A model generated the notes under the pieces. The model worked only from the letters and a program-made list of their open reading frames with translations, did no database searches and was not told the origin of the DNA. From Betaproteobacteria bacterium HGW-Betaproteobacteria-22 (GTDB lineage Bacteria > Pseudomonadota > Gammaproteobacteria > Burkholderiales > Methylophilaceae): a DNA stretch of 64,000 bases. Below are positions 29,667 to 38,250 of this stretch, piece by piece. Location: assembly GCA_002842285.1 (NCBI GenBank), contig PHCJ01000011.1, positions 42,220-106,219 of the forward strand, in the 5' to 3' direction. Every line of letters begins with the position of its first letter. Position 1 is the first letter of the stretch. Position numbers and translations under genes: made by a program.

Positions 29667-30060
29667 GTCGCAGATAAACACAGATTAAATCTATTACGAT
29701 AATTTTTGTTTAAAGCGATATTCAGTGCGGTTCTGGGGTTTAATCCCAGATTTTCCACTTGGACTCGCCAGCGGCTGATAATCAACACTAAAGCCAACAA
29801 GTTGGTAAGTGTTACTAAAAATAGCAACACCGCACAGTTTGATGAATTTTTTGTGCCAATTTCATGATCAATCGTCATGCTAGTGACAGAAAATTTGCAC
29901 AAAAAAGTCGCAGAATGAGCAAGTTGACATCACAAGTAGATGTAAAATCGCCTGAAGGAAAATCTGGGTTAATAGCCTCTCACACTTATTACAATAAAAA
30001 TGAATGGATTTTAAAATCCGCGATCCGCGTTTATCCGCGTTCATCTGCGGCCAAAAAAGG
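29667..30060. repeat. Nested repeats between DUF3301 gene and gluQ
   Basis: The outer pair is CGCAGATAAACACAGATT (29669-29686) and, inverted, CCGCGTTTATCCGCGTTCATC plus TGCGGCC (30026-30052), the same family as at 10431-10577. Inside the pair sits copy D of the inverted-end repeat (29739-29972). The region explains the whole gap before gluQ; the gluQ ribosome site (AAAAAAGGT) is at the edge of the right outer arm. Confidence 0.75.
29739..29972. repeat. Dispersed inverted-end repeat, copy D (234 bp)
   Basis: It starts TTTAATCCCAGATTTTCC and ends GGAAAATCTGGGTTAA. Relative to copy A it lies in the opposite orientation: its left part matches the complement of the right half of A (GCGGCTGATAATCAACACT, GCCAACAAGTTGG) and its right part matches the complement of the left half (AAGTAGATGT, ATCGCCT). 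About 110 bp of extra sequence lies in the middle, partly shared with copy C (CTAAAAAT-GCAAC, CAGTTTGATG). Confidence 0.88.
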
Positions 30061-30068
30061 TTTAAAGC

Positions 30069-30959
30069 ATGTACATCGGTCGTTTTGCCCCCTCGCCCAC
30101 CGGGCCATTACACTTTGGTTCTTTAGTTGCGGCAGTTGCCAGCTTTTGTGAGGCCAAAGCACACCGGGGGCATTGGCTGGTACGCATGGAAGACCTGGAT
30201 AAACCGCGTGAAATTAAAGGTGCGGCCGACACGATTCTGCATCAGCTTGAAGCATTCGGTTTTGAGTGGCAAGGCAAAGTCATATACCAAAGCCTACGCC
30301 ACGACGCTTACGCCGAAGTGCTGCAACAATTAAAAAACAAAAAGCTTGTTTATCCATGCACCTGCACACGCAAAGAAATCGCAGACAATAGCCATCAGTT
30401 AGGAGTTGATGGTGTTATTTACCCTCAAACCTGCCTAAAGCATCCATTAAAGCCGCATGTCACTGCTGCATGGCGCATCAAAACGAATCAGGCAGAAATT
30501 AGTTTTAATGATGCGATTCAAGGCAATATCAGGCAAATGCTAAGTCAGCAGATAGGTGATTTTATATTAAAACGTGCCGACGGCCTATTTGCTTACCAGC
30601 TAGCTGTAGTGGTGGATGATGCAGCGCAGGGCATCACCCACATTGTACGCGGCGCAGATTTACTGGATTCAACCCCGCGTCAGATCTATCTGCAACAAAT
30701 GCTCAGCTATAATACGCAGCAGTATGCGCATATCCCGGTGGCCAATGACGTCGCAGGTCAAAAGCTCAGTAAACAAACATTGGCAGAACCAATTGATACA
30801 AATGATGCTTCAGTCACGCTTTGGAAAGCCTTGCACTTTCTGGGTCAGCAACCACCCGATGAAATAAAAAATGTCATATTGGCTGAAGTATGGCACTGGG
30901 CACTGACACATTGGAATCTCGCGTATATACCTAAACTACGCGCGCGCGCAACCGAGTGA
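30069..30959 (+). CDS. gluQ: Glutamyl-Q tRNA(Asp) synthetase
   Basis: GluQ-RS is a truncated paralogue of glutamyl-tRNA synthetase that attaches Glu to the queuosine base of tRNA-Asp. The 296-residue protein has the catalytic core only and lacks the anticodon-binding domain. It shows IGRFAPSPTGPLHFGSLVAA (HIGH-type motif), RMEDLDKPRE, the zinc-type YPCTCTRKEI segment and the KMSKS equivalent GQKLSKQTLA. The start at 30069 follows an AAAGG ribosome site that sits at the edge of the outer repeat. It is not next to dksA, its frequent partner. Confidence 0.95.
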   Translation: MYIGRFAPSPTGPLHFGSLVAAVASFCEAKAHRGHWLVRMEDLDKPREIKGAADTILHQLEAFGFEWQGKVIYQSLRHDAYAEVLQQLKNKKLVYPCTCTRKEIADNSHQLGVDGVIYPQTCLKHPLKPHVTAAWRIKTNQAEISFNDAIQGNIRQMLSQQIGDFILKRADGLFAYQLAVVVDDAAQGITHIVRGADLLDSTPRQIYLQQMLSYNTQQYAHIPVANDVAGQKLSKQTLAEPIDTNDASVTLWKALHFLGQQPPDEIKNVILAEVWHWALTHWNLAYIPKLRARATE

Positions 30960-30965
30960 TAATTT

Positions 30966-31751
30966 TTATCGACGCTTGGGTTTACGTACTGTACGCAGAT
31001 AAATCCATATCCCGGACACTGACAAAATAATCAGCACTATTGCAGCGACATCCATTAACCATGTGCCATAACGACCAAAGATTCGTCCACTGTGCAAATC
31101 GAGCACAATACGCTCTAGCGACAGCGAAGGTGAAAATGCCTGACTCAAACCGGCAGACAGTGCATTTGGCAGCAACTGCTCGTTCGCCCAAAGCGGGCCT
31201 GGCTTTGTCAATTTAAGAACCCGCCAAGCCAGACCGTCTGCAGTAACAAAGCTACCTTGTGTGGTTTCAAGCACAAGTTGCGATACGCCACTTTCGTCCA
31301 CACTTCCGACCCGCTTAATTGGTGTGTTAGGCAGTGCCTCACCCGTCAGATGATCCACCAACGTCCCATCGGGCAGATATAAAAGAAGATGATGTTCACT
31401 AACGATTGCACGCATATCCCCCCAAGTAATCGCGCCAACGAGATTTTGCTTAACTTCATCCGGCCTTTGTTCCAGCAGTACGCGACCATCCATCACCCAG
31501 CGTTCAGCCGACGCTGCGATATAACCTTCTTTAAATAAGTAGCCACGAGTAGGTACATCTGGCTTAAGGCCGTACCAACGCATCAGCCAATCAGCATGTA
31601 TCTGATGCCTGGCCAAATTCAAAGCATCAGTGTGATTAAGCGCCATACCACTCAAGGCCAGTAATAAAAACAACAATGCCGTTATGACGCCGACTCTGGC
31701 ATGCCAGTGCCGAACAAAATGCATGATTCTGCTCCGAAGACTTTTCATCAC
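30966..31751 (-). CDS. PepSY-associated membrane protein
   Basis: A 261-residue inner-membrane protein with a helix at ~20-38 (VITALLFLLLALSGMALNH) and another at the C-terminus (~228-250, VAAIVLIILSVSGIWIYL). A large periplasmic domain of PepSY type lies between. His residues at RHWHARVG next to the first helix and DLHSGRIFGRYG near the second fit the haem/electron-transfer style of PepSY-TM proteins, several of which act in ferric reduction. It ends a three-gene leftward unit (porin, FMN-binding, PepSY); its start is immediately after the stop of the FMN-binding gene. The Fur box at the operon head supports an iron role. Confidence 0.82.
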   Translation of the reverse strand: MMKSLRSRIMHFVRHWHARVGVITALLFLLLALSGMALNHTDALNLARHQIHADWLMRWYGLKPDVPTRGYLFKEGYIAASAERWVMDGRVLLEQRPDEVKQNLVGAITWGDMRAIVSEHHLLLYLPDGTLVDHLTGEALPNTPIKRVGSVDESGVSQLVLETTQGSFVTADGLAWRVLKLTKPGPLWANEQLLPNALSAGLSQAFSPSLSLERIVLDLHSGRIFGRYGTWLMDVAAIVLIILSVSGIWIYLRTVRKPKRR

Positions 31752-32282
31752 CTAGTCAACTTTCTCAATGCGACTCATACGATCAAAATACAGCGCAAGC
31801 CTGACCATGCGATTCATAGCATTCACCGAGAGCGTAGCCCCAGAAATGCCGTCGATATTGCGGTTTAAATGCTGGTCTTCCTGCAACTCTGCACCAAGAT
31901 ACTGTTTAAGAAAAGCAGTATACCGCACTTCCCCACCTCGGCTTTCGCGATAGGTCAGCACCCGCGCCAGCACAATCTTGCCTTCTGATACAACAAAGCC
32001 AGCCGTAATCGGCTCCTCCTTACCGATTTCATCAAAAATCCAGGCGGTTTTGCCGTCAACCTTCCAATAACGCTGACGAAGCTGGTTTGGCGCATGCCCA
32101 AGAATTTTTTCTGCCTGTTTGGCAATATCCCTGGTGACCCAAAACACCTGCTGCTTAGGCGTGCTATCGGCAAATGCCTCCGCAAGAAATTGTTCAGGCT
32201 TTAAATATTGCTCTGCAGCCTGTAGGTTACTTGCGAATATCATTACAAGCAGTAATAAACCTAACTTGATATGCTTATTCAT
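31752..32282 (-). CDS. Exported FMN-binding domain protein
   Basis: A 176-residue protein with a signal peptide (MNKHIKLGLLLLVMIFASNL, then QAAEQ). The C-terminal FMN-binding domain contains GISGATLSVNAMNRMV, which matches the SGAT-type flavinylation motif in which ApbE attaches FMN to the Thr. It should be a periplasmic flavoprotein electron carrier. ATG at 32280-32282 gives the signal peptide; a GTG at 32321 would add 13 residues ahead of it and is less likely. It lies between the porin (105-bp gap) and the PepSY protein (directly adjacent), suggesting electrons pass between PepSY membrane protein and this flavoprotein. Confidence 0.87.
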   Translation of the reverse strand: MNKHIKLGLLLLVMIFASNLQAAEQYLKPEQFLAEAFADSTPKQQVFWVTRDIAKQAEKILGHAPNQLRQRYWKVDGKTAWIFDEIGKEEPITAGFVVSEGKIVLARVLTYRESRGGEVRYTAFLKQYLGAELQEDQHLNRNIDGISGATLSVNAMNRMVRLALYFDRMSRIEKVD

Positions 32283-32387
32283 CTTACTGGCTTTCAATGT
32301 TCTATCAACTTTCGTCCTCACCAGGTAATATACGCGATGGTTTCCCAGCCATCGCCTGCCTGAAATTTTATGTCAAGATACCAATAA

Positions 32388-33617
32388 CTAGAACATATAC
32401 CCCAACCCCAGATTCAAGCGCTTATCACCTTTATCGCCATCGGGCTTATCAAAGATTTGGTAATCAGCCTTGATGACAACCTGCGAGTGTGGCAAGTAAT
32501 TTGCACCTACCGTCCAGACATTATTCTTATTATTGTTGTTGCGAATCACATTTGACGGCACATCATCATGGGTGTCCCAAGACTCATAGCGAACGAACGG
32601 TGCCAAATCATGATCGCCCTGTTTCCACACATGGTAAGCTGCTTCTGCATACCAGCCAAAGAAATTTTCTGCCGCATTAACCCCTGTAGCCGTTTTGATG
32701 TCAAACGCATCACTTAAATGTCCTCGCGCATACAAGGCACGTAAATCAAGCCTGTCTTTCTGGTATCTTGCATGCAAATCCCACAAGGTTAAACGCGCAT
32801 CAACAGATTTCAATTTTGAATTTGATGCACCATCTTGTCCTGTTTCACCGGTAAAGAACGACGCACCTACAAGCAATCCAGGTATGCCACTGTAATTAAG
32901 CGCCCCTGAGAATGCAATGTTTTCAGCTGGAGCACTTGATGCTTTACGCCTACCATCGCGCACGGCATTGCTGAAATCTGATTTAAACTTCCCCGCATCC
33001 AAACTCGAAGTTACATTAAATTGATAGTTAAGACCTTGCATAGCCTCACCATATACACCTGCACCAGCTTCCCACCATGTTGATGGGATAATCCGCGCTT
33101 CAATTTCGTTACGTTCTACACCGTAAAAAGTTGGTGGTTCATGTGTTTCATTTAACATCCCCATAGGAATCAAAAATACACCTGCCTTAACATTAAATTT
33201 TGGATTCACATTAAAGTCTATATAAGCCTGCTCCAACTCAACTTCTCCAGCCTTACTCTCTCCAGCCAGGGCGTGCTCTAACTCCAGCTCAGATTTAAAG
33301 CTGATCCAATCATTAAAGCGATGTCCAAAAAACAACACAAAACGATGAAAATCAACTTCATCTTTTTTACGCGTTTTGCCTGCCGGCACATCCCCTTTAA
33401 AATTGTTGTAATGTAACTCGCCATAACCTCCAATCGTCGTTTTGTCGGCAAAAGAAACGCCGCTGGCTTTATTACCGGCCTCTGATTTTACCATCTGATC
33501 TTTCAACGCCTCTATTTCCTGCTGCAGAATTTCGATCTTGTCTTCAATCGTAGCTGCCATCGCCTGTCCCGATGCCAACGCAAGCGCCACAGCCACCCAT
33601 AATGTTCTTTTGTTCAT
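32388..33617 (-). CDS. Outer-membrane porin, iron-regulated
   Basis: A 409-residue beta-barrel protein. It has a signal peptide (MNKRTLWVAVALALASGQAM then AA), a short periplasmic coiled coil (IEDKIEILQQEIEALKDQMV) and many alternating hydrophobic strands ending in the aromatic YMF, as expected for outer-membrane insertion. The general pattern is of OprP/phosphate-selective-porin-like proteins. The start at 33617 is chosen for its GGAG ribosome site seven bases before; an upstream in-frame codon at 33632 lacks one. A strong Fur box lies 38-53 bp upstream, so the porin and following redox genes are likely derepressed in iron limitation. The substrate is unproven; it could be a chelate or anion. 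Confidence 0.88.
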   Translation of the reverse strand: MNKRTLWVAVALALASGQAMAATIEDKIEILQQEIEALKDQMVKSEAGNKASGVSFADKTTIGGYGELHYNNFKGDVPAGKTRKKDEVDFHRFVLFFGHRFNDWISFKSELELEHALAGESKAGEVELEQAYIDFNVNPKFNVKAGVFLIPMGMLNETHEPPTFYGVERNEIEARIIPSTWWEAGAGVYGEAMQGLNYQFNVTSSLDAGKFKSDFSNAVRDGRRKASSAPAENIAFSGALNYSGIPGLLVGASFFTGETGQDGASNSKLKSVDARLTLWDLHARYQKDRLDLRALYARGHLSDAFDIKTATGVNAAENFFGWYAEAAYHVWKQGDHDLAPFVRYESWDTHDDVPSNVIRNNNNKNNVWTVGANYLPHSQVVIKADYQIFDKPDGDKGDKRLNLGLGYMF

Positions 33618-33654
33618 GTCACATCTCCACAATCACTAAAATATAAATGTTAAT

Positions 33655-33670
33655 GATAATGATTCTCATT
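33655..33670 (-). promoter_or_regulatory. Fur box upstream of porin operon
   Basis: On the minus strand the sequence reads AATGAGAATCATTATC, which matches ATGATAATCATTATC of the Fur consensus at 14 of 15 positions. It is 38 bp before the porin start, where it would overlap the promoter. Fe-Fur repression of the porin, FMN-binding and PepSY genes is inferred. Confidence 0.82.
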
Positions 33671-33836
33671 TGTTATGTCAACAATCATTGATTAAAAACA
33701 GGTAACGAAGGAATCATGGTGTTAGTTGTTGAACAGAATGACGCACAAGTAAGTGGCATATCCCTACAATATATGGCTTAAGCAAAAAAGCCGTGCAATA
33801 ACACTACCCTAGCGTAAACATGAATAAAGTGTTTTT

Positions 33837-34462
33837 TTAAACCCAGATTTTCCATTAGGCGTTGCCGGCGACTGATAATCGAAACTAAAGCCAACAAGTT
33901 GGCAAGTATTGCTAAAAATGGCAACGTCGCAAAGTTTGATGGGCAAGTTGTCATTCAATTTGCTCATTCACCCGTTTTGTCGAGCACAAGGTGGCGCTAG
34001 AAAGTGGGCTATGCAAACGGATGGTGCGGCACAACAAATACGTCGCGGTAGTTGCGCTGGCGAATAAGCATGCACGGATTATTTGGACTTTACTAACCAA
34101 AGGCACAATATTCCGTCTTGATCATACTTCGGTAGCTTGCGCTACCACAGCATCATCAAAATGGCTGAATAGAAACAAGTTTAAGGAGAAAGGCTTTCAC
34201 CGATTGCACAGGCAATCATGAAGTGATGGCGAGACAGGTCTGAACCGTGAGTAACTTAACCAGTATTTTATAGCACCGAGAGTGCGTCTTAATGTTCTTG
34301 CCTTACTCAGCAAATTCCATCAGAGATAGAAGCCATGCGCTTCACATAAAATTATTTACACCCTCAAAATCCCGAGGGTTGGCTTCAATCTTTACCTATG
34401 CAAAATCATCAAATGAAACCTTGGCAAATGTGGGCGCCCATGTATGGAAAGTCTGGGTTAAA
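33837..34462. repeat. Dispersed inverted-end repeat, copy C, with IS110 remnant
   Basis: The left end TTAAACCCAGATTTTCC (33837-33853) and interior (GGCGACTGATAATCG, GCCAACAAGTTGGCAAG, CTAAAAATGGCAACGTCGC) match copies A and D. A right end GGAAAGTCTGGGTTAAA occurs at 34446-34462, one base different from copy B. The ~500 bp between include a piece of IS110-type transposase. The whole is probably one element that received or captured the transposase fragment. Before the element, a 21-codon frame with a GAAGGA site starts at 33716; I cannot assign it. Confidence 0.78.
33991..34128 (+). pseudogene. IS110-family transposase C-terminal remnant
   Basis: The frame reads ALESGLCKRMVRHNKYVAV then VALANKHARIIWTLLTKGTI, which is the conserved C-terminus of IS110/IS1111-group transposases (ALANK-ARIIWALL). 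The frame continues to 34221, but the recognisable match ends near 34125. The DEDD catalytic N-terminal domain and most of the element are absent, and no start with a ribosome site is seen. The sequence after it (GATGGCGAGACAGGTCTGA, 34228-34246) has the look of IS110 3' flanks. It is a non-functional fragment. Confidence 0.75.
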
Positions 34463-34528
34463 TGCTAAGCGAGAATAAGAACGCAAAATGATATAATCTG
34501 GCGATGTAATTTAACGTCATCCAATACT

Positions 34529-35419
34529 ATGCACAAAGATACGCTTCAACGATTTATTTTTGAAAAAACGCCCATCCGTGGCAGCGTTGTTAACCTTAAC
34601 AGCACATTGCAATTAGCGCTTAATAAGCAACACTTACCCATAGGTTTAAAACGCGCTTTGGGCGAATTAATGGCAGCTAGCGCTCTGCTCACTGCCACGC
34701 TGAAAATGAATGGCTCACTCGTGCTGCAAATTCAATCGCAAGGCTCTCTCAAACTTCTAGTGGTAGAATGCAACTCGGAATTTGGCATACGTGCCACCGC
34801 CAAATGGGCTGGGGATATACAGGACACAGAAACGCTGTTCGATTTGCTGGCGCAGGGGCAGTTTATGATCACCCTTGACCCCAAAGACGGCGGGCAAACC
34901 TATCAGGGTATTGTTGCGCTCGAAGGTACCAGCATCGCGACTATTCTGGAAAACTACATGCTACGCTCAGAGCAGATTGATACAAAAATCTGGCTCTGCT
35001 GCGATGGCAACATCGCCGCAGGCATGTTACTGCAAAAACTGCCTGACACCATGAACCAAACTATCCATGAGCATGATATCGACACATGGAATCGTGTAGG
35101 CCATCTGGCCGACACCATCACTGATGATGAATTATTACAGCTGCCCACAGAAACACTGCTACACCGACTGTTTCATGAAGAGGATGTACGCCTGTTTGAA
35201 GCTAGCCACACGAAATTTCAATGTAGCTGCTCACGTAAAAACGTAGCGGGCATGCTGCGTATGTTAGGCGCCGACGAGCTCAAAAGCATACTCGAAGAAC
35301 AAGGGAAGATTGATATCAATTGCGACTTTTGCGGTGCGCATTACCAGTTTGACGCTGTAGATGCCACACAGTTATTTACATCAGAAATCACATCGCAATT
35401 GAGCAAAGAGGTACATTAA
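34529..35419 (+). CDS. hslO: 33 kDa redox-regulated chaperone Hsp33
   Basis: A cytoplasmic holdase that is switched on by oxidative unfolding. The 296-residue protein carries the zinc switch C232-x-C234 (FQCSCSR) and C265-x2-C268 (CDFCGAHYQF), both pairs intact. N-terminal hallmarks are RGSVVNLNSTLQLALNKQHL and LGELMAASALLTATLKMNGS. It is monocistronic. Its TAA stop (35417-35419) overlaps the first bases of repeat copy B. The region upstream (33618-34528) is largely repeat-derived, so its promoter must lie in the last ~65 bp (TGATATAATC at about 34490-34499 looks like a -10 element). Confidence 0.96.
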   Translation: MHKDTLQRFIFEKTPIRGSVVNLNSTLQLALNKQHLPIGLKRALGELMAASALLTATLKMNGSLVLQIQSQGSLKLLVVECNSEFGIRATAKWAGDIQDTETLFDLLAQGQFMITLDPKDGGQTYQGIVALEGTSIATILENYMLRSEQIDTKIWLCCDGNIAAGMLLQKLPDTMNQTIHEHDIDTWNRVGHLADTITDDELLQLPTETLLHRLFHEEDVRLFEASHTKFQCSCSRKNVAGMLRMLGADELKSILEEQGKIDINCDFCGAHYQFDAVDATQLFTSEITSQLSKEVH

Positions 35420-35533
35420 ACCCAGATTTTCCGTTAGGCGATTCACATCTACTTGAATGTCAACTTACCAACTTGTTGGCTTTAGTGTTGATTTCCAGCC
35501 GCTGGCAAGTCCTAATGGAAAATCTGGGTTAAA
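35416..35533. repeat. Dispersed inverted-end repeat, copy B (118 bp)
   Basis: It begins TTAAACCCAGATTTTCC (35416-35432) and ends GGAAAATCTGGGTTAAA (35517-35533); 14 terminal bases pair exactly. The interior agrees with copy A over nearly the whole length. The left end supplies part of the hslO stop codon. It lies between convergent genes (hslO and the diguanylate cyclase). Confidence 0.92.
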
Positions 35534-35600
35534 GCTGGGCTTATATTTCAGATGGGGGTAAAAATCTTACCAAAGATTCAAGGAGTAAGTCATTTATATC

Positions 35601-35729
35601 ATGCCGAACACAGGTAGAGCTCGTTTTAACCCACTCAGTAATATTTACTCTGCAGCATTAAGTGCTACTCGCCATGCTACGCATGGAAGGGCACTGATCG
35701 CCTTGCTCAACATGAAACCTGCTCGGTGA
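35601..35729 (+). CDS. Possible small basic protein (42 aa)
   Basis: ATG at 35601 opens a 42-codon frame (MPNTGRARFNPLSN...ALLNMKPAR) ending in TGA at 35727-35729, five bases before the convergent cyclase stop. An AAGGAG lies about 15 bases upstream, farther than usual. The peptide is basic with no recognised motif. It could be real or chance; low confidence. Confidence 0.2.
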   Translation: MPNTGRARFNPLSNIYSAALSATRHATHGRALIALLNMKPAR

Positions 35730-35733
35730 ATCG

Positions 35734-37959
35734 CTAACTTGGAACTTCCACACTAAAAAAGCGTACCTGATTTCTGCCTGAGGCTTTAGCCTCATACATT
35801 GCGGTATCTGCCCACTTGAGAATATCTTCTTGATCAGACTCGTGATTCAAGAACATAGCCACGCCAACGCTAGCCGTGCAGTGATGCTCAATCACAACAT
35901 CTGCCCGCCCCTCGTGCCTCAGAGTCAAAAGATAGGGTTTTGCTAAACTGGCGCAGATTTTCTCTGCTACGCTGGCCGCCTGCAATCTTGAACGTGAAAA
36001 ATCCTCATCCAGTTCATTCAAAACCACCACAAATTCATCACCACCAAAGCGCGATACCGTATCCACTTCACGCACACAGCTCTTCAAACGCTCCGCAACC
36101 TCAATCAACAGCATATCGCCAACCGGGTGACCATGTGCATCGTTCAGCGGTTTGAAATTATCCAAATCGAGGAATATCAGTGCACAATAACAACCACTAC
36201 GCCTGCTAGATGCCATGGTCTGTGTAAGCCTGTCCGTCAGTAAGCGACGATTGGGCAAATGCGTCAATTGATCATAAAAGGCCAAAAGCTCGATTTCCTG
36301 TTCAACCCGTTTACGCTCGGTAATATCATGTGAAACCACCATGACAGAAACAGGCTCACCTTTGCTGTTTCTAATCAATGCACCTGATGATTCCATATAA
36401 CGCACAGCACCATTGGCCAGTAAAAATCTGAACTCAGATTTTTGCCCTTGCCCTGTCCGCACGGTATCCTTAAACACTCTCTGCAAGCGCTCACGGTCAT
36501 CCGGATGAATTTCAGCAAACGAATCAGTGCCTTCTAGCGATTTCACATCACCAAAAATCCTGGCGTAGGCCTGGTTGTTATAGATACGGCGCCCCTCTAA
36601 ATCCAGGACTGCAATAAAGTCCAAGCTGTTTTCGGTGATCACGCGGAAAAACTCTTTTTGTTCCTTAAGTTCGTTTTCAATCTGTTTGCGTGCCGATATA
36701 TTGGCATGCGTGCCTATCAACCTGCATGCCTGACCACTATCATTCCACTCCATCACCTTGCCTACAGAGCTGACCCATACCCAATCACCATTGTCGGCAC
36801 GGAAGCGATATTCCACAACCTTGGACTCACCCGTGGCGATACAGTCATTAAACGCATTAACTACCACATCCAGGTCTTCAGGGTGAATAAAACTCTTCCA
36901 TACAGTAAAATCTTTATAGACGACTTCAGAATAATTGCCCAACATAGCGATACAATCATCACTCAGTTTCACTTCTCCTGTGCGCAAATTGACATCGAAC
37001 CAACCTTGATTACTCACCGATAGTGCCAAACGCAGGCGGTCCTCGCTGTCTTTCAGAAGCTTCTGCGTTTTTCTGCTCTCCATTGCAATAATCGCAAGTG
37101 TCATTGCACCCACCGCAATCGCCATACCAAACATCCAAAAGTCAGCCAGGTCTCCCTGCGCACGCTGATACACAAAAGCATTTGCACTTTGACTAATACT
37201 CCATAACGCCTGCAAGAAAACCAGCAGTTGCAAGGCTGACGTATGATGGCGACCAAAACGCAATGCTGACCATACAAGCAGGAGAATAATCCACGAAACA
37301 CTATGCGGCGCAAACTGATAGCCCTGAAACCAGCCAAAGAACAAACCCTGCCCAAACAAGAAAGTACAGACAAAGACCAGCAGGCACTCAATGGCATGCG
37401 ATATCTTTAAAAAACCTTGCGGCAGATTTTTCCAAATCAGCATAAACGGTGTGATAAACGCGATCCCCAGAATATCGCCCATCCACCAGCGTAGCGCAAT
37501 TTCACGATACAAATCTGCTGTAATCTCACCCAACAAAAACATCGCTGTTGATGCAATCAGGGCGCTGACAGCACTCGCTAAACCTGCAGCGACCAATGTA
37601 AGCCTGAGAAAATCCTGGCGTGTTTCCAACGCCACGTTGAATTTGAGTTTATTTGTCAGCAGCCAGTATGCCAAATAAGACTCAACTGCATCAGCCACAC
37701 CAAGCAGGACTGCCAAAAGGGGATGCGTAACCGCCATAAACCCTGCAAATATTGCCCCTAACAAAATACCGGGCAGATATTTCAGCCCCCCCAAAAGCAA
37801 TATTGCGAGCGCAAATCCCCCTGCAGGCCAAAAAATGGTAATGGAGGTGTTCTTAAGCGAGAAAAACAGACCTGCTTTTGCCAGCAGGATATATAGCGCG
37901 ACAACCGCAAGGTTGAACATCGCGACCTTCAGACAACTGCTTGAGCAAGTGCGTATCAT
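35734..37959 (-). CDS. Membrane diguanylate cyclase (MASE1-PAS-PAS-GGDEF)
   Basis: A 741-residue c-di-GMP synthase. The N-terminal ~290 residues form a MASE1 sensor of about eight helices (LLAKAGLFFSLKNTSITIFW, PAGGFALAILLLGGLKYLPG). Two PAS domains with PAC motifs follow (residues ~310-430 and ~440-560), then GGDEF (about 570-735) with the active site SRFGGDEFVVVLNE near residue 640 and an REVD I-site just before. Both key motifs are intact. An AAAGG site eight bases before the ATG supports the start. It is a single gene; the ligand sensed by MASE1 is unknown. Confidence 0.94.
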   Translation of the reverse strand: MIRTCSSSCLKVAMFNLAVVALYILLAKAGLFFSLKNTSITIFWPAGGFALAILLLGGLKYLPGILLGAIFAGFMAVTHPLLAVLLGVADAVESYLAYWLLTNKLKFNVALETRQDFLRLTLVAAGLASAVSALIASTAMFLLGEITADLYREIALRWWMGDILGIAFITPFMLIWKNLPQGFLKISHAIECLLVFVCTFLFGQGLFFGWFQGYQFAPHSVSWIILLLVWSALRFGRHHTSALQLLVFLQALWSISQSANAFVYQRAQGDLADFWMFGMAIAVGAMTLAIIAMESRKTQKLLKDSEDRLRLALSVSNQGWFDVNLRTGEVKLSDDCIAMLGNYSEVVYKDFTVWKSFIHPEDLDVVVNAFNDCIATGESKVVEYRFRADNGDWVWVSSVGKVMEWNDSGQACRLIGTHANISARKQIENELKEQKEFFRVITENSLDFIAVLDLEGRRIYNNQAYARIFGDVKSLEGTDSFAEIHPDDRERLQRVFKDTVRTGQGQKSEFRFLLANGAVRYMESSGALIRNSKGEPVSVMVVSHDITERKRVEQEIELLAFYDQLTHLPNRRLLTDRLTQTMASSRRSGCYCALIFLDLDNFKPLNDAHGHPVGDMLLIEVAERLKSCVREVDTVSRFGGDEFVVVLNELDEDFSRSRLQAASVAEKICASLAKPYLLTLRHEGRADVVIEHHCTASVGVAMFLNHESDQEDILKWADTAMYEAKASGRNQVRFFSVEVPS

Positions 37960-38250
37960 CCAGATACCTTTTCTTTTATAGCCCGGCTAAGAAGCGCTCG
38001 AAACTGACAGCCCGGCAAAGTTGATTGCACAAGCCAGTGCAACATTGAATCGCCAGTATATTCCGCATCACATTTTGTGGCAATTCAGAAAAAACCAGAC
38101 TGATTTTAACCTGGCTTGCAGATAAACAGATAATACGGCGAACAGATTATGCTTTTAAAATCAGGTCAATCTTAATCAGGTTCAATCTTAAGGCACGCCT
38201 GAATTAGCATATAGCACTTAATCGGCGCCAATACAGAACATACGCAAACT
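37960..38250. other. Intergenic region with imperfect tandem repeat
   Basis: No gene is seen in these 291 bp. ATCAGGTCAATCTTA (38160-38174) is followed directly by ATCAGGTTCAATCTTA (38175-38190), an imperfect tandem duplication. GCAGATAAACAGATAATACGG (38115 onward) is weakly reminiscent of the AAACACGGA repeat family. Confidence 0.5.

Noticed and set aside
33991..34221. Intact 76-residue gene in repeat copy C
   Set aside because: Only the first ~45 residues match a transposase C-terminus, there is no ribosome site, and the rest is unlike any protein; treated as a pseudogene fragment.
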